Shown: in pieces, positions 21,630 to 31,910 of the stretch | Numbering within the stretch: position 1 is the stretch's first letter | Layout of the letters: each line of letters begins with the position of its first letter | From: Norana najaformis | Lineage: Eukaryota > Annelida > Clitellata > Crassiclitellata > Hormogastridae | Assembly (NCBI GenBank): GCA_964023275.1 | Contig: OZ029929.1 | Coordinates: 1,881,501 to 1,945,500, forward strand | DNA: 64,000 bases | Direction: 5' to 3' | The notes under the pieces: model-generated | The model's input: the letters and a program-made list of their open reading frames with translations, nothing else | The model's database searches: none | What the model was told of the DNA's origin: nothing | Translations under genes and position numbers: made by a program

Positions 21630-23405
21630 CTTGCTCAATGCCTACACCTCACAGCCTAACAGACAGACGACAAATCCACAGCTAAAACAATCAGAACATT
21701 GCACTGTGCTCTGAACCCACTGACGTGAATGTCTGCCTCTTACTCCTGCACTTCCTTCAGTTGTTTGCTGTGTTATGTAGTATTTAATTGTTTGTAAGTC
21801 CACGCCTATGATTCCTCACTCAGACGTTTCGCCTGTGTTAACAAATGCAAACCTTACTTACTTAAAGGCAGAATATATGATGGCTCTGCTAACAACTAAT
21901 CAAAGACATGTCATGGAACCAAATTCCTGCCAGTTCTATCAGTCACTAAATCCTAAACAGAAACATGTAATTCATATCCAAATCTAACATATATTTGACT
22001 GATAAATATCCTAGACAGATTACCAAGCTGTCATTCATATTCGAATACAAAACAGATATGCGTGATAGAGATCCTGTTATCAAGAATGCATGTTTGGGAT
22101 AAAAGCACCGCGGAGTAAAAAGTTGCAAATCGTTCCATACGACATTTCAATTCAAAACACTTCAGTATAAAACTAATTAAACTACAATGCGACCTAAATA
22201 TAAAATCATACTTAGGTCGCCAGAAGGGCAATATTGCGCCTACCGCGGCCCTGACAACTTAGGTAAAGGACACATTCCAATTGGAACTGTATATTTTTTA
22301 TTTGATTCTATTAAACCTCGTGGGCATGCTACGAAAACTACATTCGCACGCACAGCTACAGTTGTTGGTTAATCGTATGGAAATGGTCTGTCTGATTTAA
22401 ATCAAACTTTCATACATACCACAAAATTTACAGAAACTCGCCGGTACAAGTACTTTCCAGCATCCCACAATACTCCGCTTCAGATGTGTATTAATATAGC
22501 TCCTTTATGCTTTAAAAAATAAGTAGCGTATTGAAAAATGGCCATCACAATTAGTTCGTAACATAATATTTCAAACGTGGAAATTATTATATTTCTAAAT
22601 AAAATGTCTCTTAAGTTTACTTGTGCTTTACTTTTTTGCGTTTATGTCTGTTAGATGATTCACTTTCCCCCACGTTATATTCTTTTCTTTGGCATAATAA
22701 TACTGTTTTCCAACCTTGCAATATTTAATCAAGTAGCCTGAATTTTATAAATGCTAATAAAAGCTTGAAAGTTACGATAAAATGTGAAGTAATATAAATT
22801 TCGACTTGTACACTTTTGTGGTCAATTGAATTTGTCTACCGAAATACCCATAAGCCTCAGCTGCAAAAACTTTTAATGGCCGCGGAGTTCGCATATCTAT
22901 GTTCGTGGTGAAAAGGTGCTACTTAATTATTTGCATTAATTTGTAAATGAAATCTACTGACAATAATTTAAAATAATAGATCTAATGAAAATAATTTAAA
23001 CTGGTCCATTCAGATCTGGAGAGTTTATTACTGTATGCGGTGGATTATTAATAATAACCCACTGAGAGATTAATCGCTTAGCTAATCTGTTTCTATGGAC
23101 GCCGTGCATTTAAACCTGCACGAATAATATTAGACATTGAATACAACTTTACTGTTATATACTTATACTGAAAGTGAAATTTGGTTTAAAAATCACCGTA
23201 AAATTAAATACTTGAGTACAGAATTTGATTGTTTTTCTTAACGGACAAACATTTAGGTTGGCGAAGAGCGCGTTGCTAAGACTCTTCAAGGCTCTGTACT
23301 AAGGTTCGGGCACCGGCTTGCATACGTCCATATATACATGCATATATATACTTACGTACATTGACTTAATTTCAGCACAGCTGTTGATCTTCTGGAAGTC
23401 TTCCA
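21630..23405. promoter_or_regulatory. Divergent MUL1 / ERICH2-like intergenic region
   Basis: The two start codons face away from each other 1.78 kb apart. A family C end lies at 21770-21865 (TGTTATGTAGTATTTAATTG, ending ACTTACTTA). The remainder, 21880-23400, is AT-rich, non-repetitive and has no supported gene; the 61-codon frame at 22187 has no support. Promoters are expected here by position, but no specific site can be assigned. Confidence 0.4.
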
Positions 23406-26400
23406 ATGGCAACCTCACGACCAAGTTCGCGAAATGTAGCAGCCAAACCAGCATCACAGTCTCAAGGCGACTTGAAAAGAAATGGTGAAATCCAGTATGA
23501 AGCTCAGATTTCTTTTGTTTGATATTTTCTTTTACTATTAAATCTAGTAATATTTAGACAGTTATTATTAAATTTCTACTTTGTGTTTGCTGTTCTAACC
23601 ATGTCATTTATTAGACTGTAGTAACCTTTTTATGACTGGAAATTTTTGGCTGAGAATAAAATTGTTGTTGAAAATTATTTATTTTAGAAATTCTGGTGAG
23701 AAACAAAAGAAACGTTCCACATCTAGTCGTCAGTCCCAGAATCATGACTTACAAAGTCATGAGTTGCAAAGTCACAGGTCACTAAGTCAAAAGTTGCAAA
23801 GTCATGAGTCTCAAAGACATGAGTCATCATGTCAAAAAGTAAGCAAAAAGCCCAAAAAACTATTTCTTTAAATGGTGCTATATCATTCGAACATCACTAT
23901 ATTGTAAAGTAACATAAAGGAGCTACATAAAAAAGTGTAGCTATGCTAAGCAAAAAATAATAAAAGTAAATTAAAATTTTAATAGTAAAAGCCAAGGCAA
24001 TACATACAGTACACATTTATATATAAACATGAACAAGCATTAAAATTTATTCACAGGTGGTTTTGGTATTATTCATAAACAATAATTTATGATGTGATAT
24101 TTCGTTTATGATATCACAATAAATTCATATATTGTTACATTGAAATACAGTATATGCTTTAATGGATTGATAGGGCACACGAGTCAAGCGGTTAGCATGC
24201 TGGCCTATCAACCCAGAGTTCAAATCCATGCCAAGGCCAAAAGATTTTTCAAGATTTCTGCTCCACTTGAACCCTACTATGCTGGATGTAAACTGTCGGT
24301 GGGAAGATTAGGAGCGAGGGAGAGGACTGGCCACCCACCCTCATATGTATACTGGCCTGGTTAGCTACACTAGTTAACACGTACGTCAAGGCGCCTCACT
24401 TGGCCTGACGCACGTCGATGTCACAGTCGTCGCCATGGCATCTCAGCTGGCCTGGTTAGCTCGTTGGTTAAAGCGTACCTCAAGGCCCCTCTATGCGTGA
24501 TGATGCCAGTTTGCTACCCGATTGTGGTTTATTTAAGAGATTTGAATCTCGGGCTAGCATGGTTTGTATGCGGGGACCTTAAATGGCATGGCACCCATTA
24601 AAACAGGCAGTGGTGGTAAAGTCATTGAACAATGAGCAGGGTCAAGGCCATATGGTCGCTATATAAAACCGTGTACATTTACGTTTGTATGCCGGGGCTA
24701 AGAAAATTAAGTCGCAAACTCTTAATGAACATGGCTGCCTTTAGGGGTTAGCACTAGGGATGACTCTTCTTCTTGCCATAAGCGCGATGCTCACTGGGCC
24801 TACATTAGGCCACAAATTATCACAAAGGGCGCCAAGTAGGCCCACCGTGTGCCCCATGAGCGTCCTGATATAGTGTTATGAAAAACTGTTCCTTTATTTA
24901 GAACTCTGGTTGCCTGGAAATCTTAACGTCCGAAGGTCAAAGTTCATTCCAAGAATTATTAAAATCCAACGACAGGTGAGTGTAACTTGTCTCACCTGAG
25001 AAACTGATGATGATGTAAATGTGATGTGAATGCAAATCTCTAAAACATCTCAGCGCCACACAAAGGCCGCACCAACTTATCTACTGGCACTATGTCAAAT
25101 CAAGATCGCAACAGAAGTTTATGGGGTCTGTTTGGGGTCAGAATTGAGTGGGGTCATAATAATAAGCTTAATAATAAGTCGTAATAACAGCGCTCAAGAA
25201 AAGCTAAGTCACAGGAACTCGGTCAAAACAAAATTGATAGGCCAGAAGGGCTCGGTTCCAGGTCCAAGACTCGAGCAGGCAGACAGTCCGATGGCTATGG
25301 TGGATGGTGTTTGGAACTGACCTGGAAAGTGAGATATGGGAAGAGGAGAGGTTGGGGCAGAGGAGACAGATAGAGCTAAGGTGGAAAGCTGTTATGATAG
25401 CAACAGTGGCAGCAGGACAGGGTGCAGGAGAGGACAGTTTGCAAAATTGTTTTTCAGTCTGGGGTGAAACTCTCCAGGAGAGAGGGTGAGCATAGGAAAG
25501 GTGAAAATGAAGCATTAGTCTGTCTGTCTGTCTGTGTGTGTCTGTCTGTGTGTGTTTCTGTCTGTCTGTCTGTTTTCAGTCTGTTTTATGTCTGTCTGTC
25601 TATCTTTAACACTTAATTATGATATTGGGGACAATGATAATTAGTGATAATTAGTGAACTGACTGAAGTCTTTTGGGAGTTTGTTCTGAAGATGCTGCAG
25701 CTGAATATTGATGGAAACAAACTAAAATAATACACAATATAAAGCTCCAATACAATAATGTAGTTATTATATTGGAAATAAAAAAATTAAAGTTGATTTC
25801 TAGACCAACAAGTGGCAACAGAGCTAAGAAGGCTCCCTCGATCAACCGGGTCAACTCTGCCCCAAGACGGACCCCAACTCCAACGAAACAAGTCATCTTG
25901 GAAGCAGCTAAGCGGAAACAAGAACCGTACGCATGATTGCACACTCATCTATGCAAACGGACATTCATGTATCTATTTTAAAATAATTTAGAACAGATAT
26001 TTTGTTTTCTATTTTGTTTTCAAGATATTTTCTAAATATTCTGGAGGATGTGATTTTAGCTTAATTATGGGTGCTAAGAGAAAGGAAGTTGCTAGTACTT
26101 CATAACCAAGGCCAGTCCCCTTCAGAGATAGAAAAAGACTCAGGCCAGTTGAAAAAATTGATGTGCTTTTGTTCCGATTTGCAAAAGAATTCGAAAGATT
26201 TGTTGCTAGTTACCGAATCATAAATAGGAAATCTTTGGTTCGAATAAGAACATTTATTTCTTATTATAAAGTAGACGAAAACAGTATGTAAAGATGAGGC
26301 CCCTTACCATGTGAGGCCTGGTCCAAATGGCCCTTCTGCATGGCCCCCTCTGATAGGGCCTGCCCACTGCTGCCTCCGGATGTGCTTAAGAAACTGCTTT

Positions 26401-29400
26401 CTGAGGTGTTTTAGTGAATAATGATTGTTTCACTTTATCCCAACAGTTTTAAGTTTTTGTATTTTTAGCGTGCTAACATTCGAAGACACTCGTGAAACAA
26501 ACGTAAGAATTCGGCAAAACCAAGCAACAACAGAAGACAAAAAGAAACTGGGTGAAAGGTCACTAAAAGCCGCTATCAGGTGCTGACCCTACTGACCTGA
26601 CCTTAATTTAATGTCTATGTAAGGGGTCGGTATATTCACTGCTTTGTCTGACTGTAAGTTTTGAATCCTGGAGTTTCGTTTGCCAATCTTCTCAAGACAT
26701 TTTCAGTTCGTCTCAAGATTCGCATTTTAAATCTGTCAGACAGCCATATTTCAGCACTTGTGAGTTTCTTAAAAGGTGCTATATAAATGTTCAGATACAT
26801 ATATACATACTTCTATGCACATACATACACAAATACACATACGTGCATACACAGATACATGCATGCATATATACATATGTACATACAGTCTTAGTTCAAC
26901 ATTCTATTTGATCATGTAATTGTAATTTGAGATTTATAAAGCGCCTGTTAGAGGATAAACTCAACAGAGGTGCTTTCGACCCGAAAAAGTAAAATCACTG
27001 TTAAACAGTGCAGTCTTCAAACGCCTGCAGAACACAGAGGGGGGAGAGAAAGGAGCTCAAGTCGCAATTCTCGAGGGAGACAACATGGTCATGCATTGTC
27101 AGGTCAGGAGTACTATGGAGTAGTTTTCTTGAAGAGGTGCTATATAGATATGCGATTACGATTACAATCGGGGGACATGGCCGGCGTGCTCCCCCTTCGG
27201 ATCCGCCCTTGCTTGTTGTTTTGTACTTTAAGAAATTAAGTTCTGGGTAGTTGAATTATTATTATTCCTTTTTTACCCGAGGTAATTGTAATCGTAATTT
27301 CAAGATTTCTGCAGCACACAAAGAAAGCTGAGTAGGTGCTCAGTCAAAACAAAATTGATAAGCAGGTGAGGTCGGATTTGGTTCCAGGTCAAGATCCAAG
27401 GGTCAGGCAGGTTGAAGGGCAGACGGCTACGGTGGATGGTGAGGATGATCCTTGAGAAATGGAAAAATTAGGCCCAGAGCATATGAGAAGCATATCTGTG
27501 GAAAATCAGGCCTTGTCCAAGTTTTGGCACTAATACTATTACACTATTATTATCACATCATCATCATTATCATTATTATTAATTTTCATAATTATATAAT
27601 AAATTTAGAGTTATATAATGATTTGCTTTTAATTAGATTATATTAGATTGAAGTTGACTGAATTTTCGCAGAACAAAAGAAGATGAAAAGAAAGAAAAAG
27701 ACGACGAAGATGACGATGATGATGAGGAGGAGGAGGAAGAGGAGAGCAGCACTGATGAAGAACTAGTCAAAGCACCGAACGAACTCATGATGGAAGTAAG
27801 TAAGACATTTCAATACAAGTTATTGTCTAAATGTAAATGTACCCATTTTTCTATAGCGACCATATGGCCTCGACCCCGCTCATTTTTCAGTGATTTAACC
27901 GAGCAAGATCCACTATTTGAATGGGTGCCACACGAGTTAAGGTACCCTTGTTCGGGTCTTGCTAGCCCAAGATTCAAATCTCTTAAATAAGCCACGACCG
28001 GGACACGAAACGTACGATAACCAGGCCATCTTAATCGATGGTAGTAGTAGTTCTGCAGTTTAACGACAGCTTATGGCATAAAAGGCCGTTGCCGTCGCCC
28101 TCCTCCTTTATCCAGGCTTGGGACTGGCACCACCACCAAACAAGGCAGTGATCGATGGTGCCAAGAGTTTAGAAGGCCGAAAGAACTCCGCGGCATGAAT
28201 CCTAGATTCTGACCTGACACAAAAACTGATCAAACAACCTCTCTTTGGGCATCAATCTCAGCAGCCCCAGTATCGTAATCGTAATTCTGACATTTCTACA
28301 GTACCCGACGAAAGCCATGTCATGGGGACCAGCTTATTCATAGGTACTCAGTCAAAATAAAATCGATAGGCAAACAGGGTTTGGTTCCAGGTTGAGATCC
28401 AAAAGTCAGGCAGAGAGACAGCGTGGCAGCTATGTTGGGTGATGTCTGGGATAGAAGCAGATCGAGAGATAAGAGGAAGAAGTGTCTTAATCTTTTTATG
28501 TGTCTTTATTAGTATTATTACTGCTGTAGTGATGTAAAAATCGTATTTATAACAGAGCCACAAGAACTTAACTGTGTGAAATTTCCTGTTTGTATTACAC
28601 AGATGCTTTGAATAGAATGTTTTTGTGTTTTTAAGTGTTGCATTGTTTCAGTTTTTAGACTGCGTTCTGAAGGAAGACTATGCTAACGGACTCAAGTTAT
28701 GCACCATGAGTAAGCTAGTGTAATCTATTTTGATTGACTTTTGATTGACTTTTGATTCACTTTTGATTCACTTTCGATTGACTTTTGATTGACTTTTGAT
28801 TCACTTTTTATTCACTTTTGATACACTTTGATTTACTCTTAATTGACTTTCCATACACTTTTGATTAACTTTCACATCACTTTTTGATGCACTTTTGATT
28901 CCTTTCGATTCACTTTCGATTCACTTCATTCAAGATTTCTTGTCAGCATCAATTAATGCATTAGGTAGTGGCATTATAAAAATATCTTCTTTTTCTTCTT
29001 CTTGTTTTAGTTCTCCTTTACGAACCGGAGAATGCTGAAGCACTGAGTTTCAAGTCACTTATTGAAGAGAAAATGGCAGTCGGTTAGCACCACTGACAAC
29101 CTCTGTCTGTCTGTCCGTCTGTCTGTCTGTCTATCTCTGTCTGTTTGTCTGCATGGCAGTCTGTCTATGTGTGATTGTAATCTGACATATATAAAGCGCC
29201 ACTTCAAGAAAAAACTCATCAGGGTTGCTCCCGACCCAAACCAGTGAGACCACTGTCAAATAGTACAGACTTGTCTGTCTGTATGTCTGTCCTTCTGTAT
29301 GTCTGATTGTTTGTCTGTCTGATTTTCTGTTTGCCTGTCAGTCTGCCTATCATTAGCACTTATTATTATTAAGGATAGTTATGTTGCCTACTTTCTTTAG

Positions 29401-30884
29401 ACCTGGTGAAATGTTTTTTAAAGGCACGATATAAATATTCAAATACTGCATAACGGTGGCACCGTGGAAGTCAGTAATACTTAAGGGGTCGTCCAAATTA
29501 AGGTGCGGACGTCCGCATGGGGCATAACCTTCCACCCCTTTGTCCGCATGTGGGTGACCCTTCCCTAGTCCCTCTGCGGACGTCCTTGATGGACAACCCG
29601 TAAAAAAGACAATAAAGTGAATATTTAGAATTATGTCATGCGATGTTGCGCTGTGTTGAGTCATGATAGTTGTTATAAATTATGCTATCTGTTGTGTAGA
29701 TGTGTCTGACCAGGATGATTCAGATGACGACGATGATGATGACGAAGATGATGATGATGAAGACAATGATGAAGAGGACAGGTGTGTTCAGTTTGTTACT
29801 ATAAATAAATAGCAACAAATAAATATATAGTAATAAATAAATATGTAGTGTTTTAATATAAATATATAGCAATAAATAAATATATAGTAATAAATAGTGT
29901 GTTAATATAAATATATAATAATAAATAAATATATAGCAATAAATATGTAATAATAAGTAAATATAAAGTAATAAATATATAGTAATAAATAAATATGTAG
30001 TAATAAATAAATATATAGTAATAAATAAATATGTAGTAATAAATAAATATATAGTAATAAATAAATATATAGTAATAAATAAATATATAGTAATAAATAA
30101 ATATATAGTAATAAATAAATATATAGTAATAAATAGTGTGTTAATATAAATATATAATAATAAATATATATATAGTAAATATTTAGTAATAAATATATAG
30201 TAATAAATATATATATAGTAATAAATAAATATATAGTAATAAATATATAGTAATAAATAAATATATAGTAATAAATATATAGTAATAAATATATAGTAAT
30301 AAGTATATAGTGTGTTAACCCTAACCCTTTGCTCAAGGTTCCTACATAGTAATCGTCTCAGGAGAGGAGGCTTGTACCCCTTACTATCCCCTTTGCAAGC
30401 CGAGCGCTCTAACCAATCAGCTGCCATGACCCACACATTAGCCAAGCGCTCTAACCAGTCAGCTACCACGACCCACGTACAAGCCAAGTGCTCTAACCAA
30501 TTGGCTACCGTAACCTACATACAAGCTAACCGATCTAACCAATCGGCTACCGTAACCTACATACAAGCCGAGCGCTCTAACCAATCGGCTACTGTGTCAC
30601 AATACTTATCCCAGTTATCAGAGCACCTCCTCAGTTTCTCTTGTAGAGGCACTATACAAATTTCTATTTACAATTACATGAAAGGCTGCTTACTTATATG
30701 CTTACCGGCTTATAAGTTAATGGATTAGCTCCAGTAAAAAGTTTTCAATTGTTGCAGCGAAGATGAATCGGACAGCAGCAACACTTCAGATGAAGATGAT
30801 GACGATGATGAGGATGAAGAGGAGGAGGAGGAAGCGGCGAAGATCAAAGTAAAAACCAGAGAAAAAACCGTCTTCGTACCATAG
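23406..30884 (+). CDS. ERICH2: ERICH2-like glutamate/aspartate-rich protein, ten exons
   Basis: Exons are 23406-23494, 23688-23838, 24902-24975, 25804-25926, 26469-26579, 27672-27795, 28652-28709, 29011-29082, 29700-29781 and 30758-30884. Every intron is GT-AG and every phase agrees; they sum to 1011 nt, or 336 residues plus TAG. The start is MATSRPSSRNVAAKPASQSQ. Exon 2 encodes imperfect LQSHE repeats. Exons 4-5 are basic (KKAPSINRVNSAPRRTPTP). Exon 6 is acidic and ends in LVKAPNELMME, running into FLDCVLKEDYANGLKLC and LLYEPENAEALSFKSLIEE, the conserved helical block of ERICH2. Exons 9-10 are Asp/Glu runs, and the C-terminus is TREKTVFVP. ERICH2's molecular role is poorly known. The first donor (CA|gtatga) was chosen because it restores phase; a nearer gtgaaa donor would not. 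Confidence 0.85.
24160..24370 (+). mobile_element. SINE family D (tRNA-like head and body)
   Basis: A tRNA-like head (AAGCGGTTAGCATGCTGGCC, CAGAGTTCAAATCC) is followed by TTTCAAGATTTCTGCTCC, GGATGTAAACTGTCGGTGGG and GAGGACTGGCCACCCACCC. A minus-strand relative is at 41215-41440. Confidence 0.75.
24370..24700 (+). repeat. tRNA-like fragments and family F copy in ERICH2 intron 2
   Basis: Two CTGGCCTGGTTAGCT heads at 24355 and 24450 precede a family F copy at about 24525-24690 (TAAGAGATTTGAATCTCGGG, TGAGCAGGGTCAAGGCC). Confidence 0.65.
25165..25615 (+). repeat. Family B-type repeat then CTGT microsatellite
   Basis: AAGCTAAGTCACAGGAAC, AAAATTGATAGGCC and GGTTCCAGGTCCAAGAC are family B. GTTATGATAGCAACAGTGGC near 25390 belongs to a longer version also seen on the minus strand at 58800-59040. 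CTGTCTGTCTGT follows at 25517-25600. Confidence 0.65.
26780..27145 (-). mobile_element. ATAC microsatellite and inverted LINE 3' end
   Basis: ACATACATACAC runs cover 26800-26890. From 26925 the text GAGATTTATAAAGCGCC, GATAAACTCAACAGAGG and TGTTAAACAGTGCAGTC is the reverse complement of 16330-16475. Confidence 0.7.
27280..27660 (+). repeat. Family B copy and AT-rich run in ERICH2 intron 5
   Basis: Family B at about 27285-27440 (GATTTCTGCAGCACAC, AAAATTGATAAGCAGG, CAAGATCCAAGGGTCAGG). ATTATTATCATCATC text at 27530-27640. Confidence 0.7.
27815..28470. repeat. Family F (-) and family B (+) copies in ERICH2 intron 6
   Basis: Family F on the minus strand, 27995-27820 (AAGAGATTTGAATCTTGGGC). Family B on the plus strand, 28270-28460 (CATGGGGACCAGCTTATTC, GATCCAAAAGTCAGGCAG). 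Between them is sequence with no recognisable gene. Confidence 0.65.
28722..28935. repeat. 11-bp minisatellite (CTTTTGATTGA)
   Basis: About 19 copies of ACTTTTGATTG/C start 13 bases after the donor of ERICH2 exon 7. Confidence 0.85.
29090..29360. repeat. CTGT microsatellite flanking a LINE 3' fragment
   Basis: CTGTCTGTCTGT at 29100-29165 and 29270-29345. Between them, ATATATAAAGCGCCACTTC and CCAGTGAGACCACTGTCAA resemble the element end at 26925. Confidence 0.65.
29484..29602. mobile_element. Short MITE-like element
   Basis: The left end GGGTCGTCCAAATTAAGG with GCGGACGTCCGC is mirrored by the right end GCGGACGTCCTTGATGGAC then AACCC. It shares ends with the element at 7266-7553. Length is about 119 bp, non-coding. 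Confidence 0.6.
29800..30310. repeat. AT-only satellite (TAATAAATAAATATATAG)
   Basis: About 25-30 copies of a 17-18 bp AT-rich unit in ERICH2 intron 9. The Tyr/Ile/Leu-rich minus frames through it are repeat translation. Confidence 0.9.
30325..30640 (-). repeat. SINE family A, head region tandemly amplified
   Basis: On the minus strand the SINE body (AAGGTTCCTACATAGTAATC as written on plus) is followed by about four copies of a roughly 42-bp unit carrying CGAGCGCTCTAACCAATC. It is the same unit as the arrays at 46630 and 47810. Confidence 0.8.
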
Positions 30885-30984
30885 ACAGTCCTCAGTTTTC
30901 CCTGATCATTCGTGTGCAACTACAAGTCAGATGACGGTTCAAACTTTGCGAAATGCTGGGAATGAATAGACATTCGGTTTGAAA

Positions 30985-31500
30985 AATGAGGGTTCGAAGC
31001 CATAGCGTCGTTTAGAAAAACCTGTACATTTACATTTCTTTGCATCTACTGTGAACTGCTGGCACTGAACAGATATTCAGTTTTCTTTGCTTCTACTGTG
31101 AACTGCTGGCACTGAACAGATATTCAGTTTTCTCTGCATCTACTGTGAACTGCTGGCATTGAACAGACATTCAGTTTTCTTTACTTCTACTGTGAACTGC
31201 TGGCACTGAACAGATATTCAGTTTTCTTTGCTTCTACTGTGAACTGCTGGCACTGAACAGATATTCAGTTTTCTCTGCATCTACTGTGAACTGCTGGCAT
31301 TGCACAAACATTCAGTTTTCTTTACTTCTACTGTGAATTGCTGGCACTGAACAGATATTCAGTTTTCTTTGCATCTACTGTGAACTGCTGGCATTGAACA
31401 GACATTCAGTTTTCTTTTATTCTACCGTGAACTGCTGGCATTGAACAGACATTCAGTTTTCTTTTATTCTACTGTGAACTGCTGGCACTGAACAGTGTAG
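30985..31500. repeat. Family F fragment and 47-bp satellite
   Basis: A family F remnant (GAATGAATAGACATTC, AAAAATGAGGGTTCG) lies at 30960-31040. From 31050, nine or ten copies of a 47-bp unit contain CTACTGTGAACTGCTGGCA and GAACAGATATTCAG. A loosely similar 3' UTR of the ERICH2-like gene could extend into it. Confidence 0.85.
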
Positions 31501-31910
31501 CGACTCCCCTCTCACCGTGTCCTCACTCTTAGTTCTTACTCGCTCACTTTAGTGGAGAGGTTATCGCGGCGCATAGCAGGAGCCTACTGCTGGACTTGCC
31601 TAGATAAGATGTTATATCGAGCAAGGGTCTGCTCGACGATGGGCCTAATGACAGTTGAATGTACGTTTGATAACAAAATGTTCACACTGTATATCTATTC
31701 ACATGTATGGATGTATAATAAAAAGCAATGTAATGGTCAAATCTTGGCTAACCTACTTATGGCCAGCATTTCTAAATACCTTTTTCTTTGAAGAAAGTTC
31801 CTCTGTGCGACGGGGAGGCGCCTCATCCAAACAAGACCGACGACGCTCAACAGATTCTAGGCGGTCGGCGGCAGATTCTTGATGAATTCCACCCTTCCGC
31901 CAACCGTTTC

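Noticed and set aside
22187-22372. 61-codon plus-strand ORF between MUL1 and ERICH2-like gene
   Set aside because: No family match, no splice sites that help, and length is within chance for AT-rich DNA.
29720-30487. 255-codon Tyr/Ile/Leu-rich minus frame that looks like a membrane protein
   Set aside because: It reads through the AT-only satellite in ERICH2 intron 9 and its ends lie in the exon 9 acidic run and a SINE.
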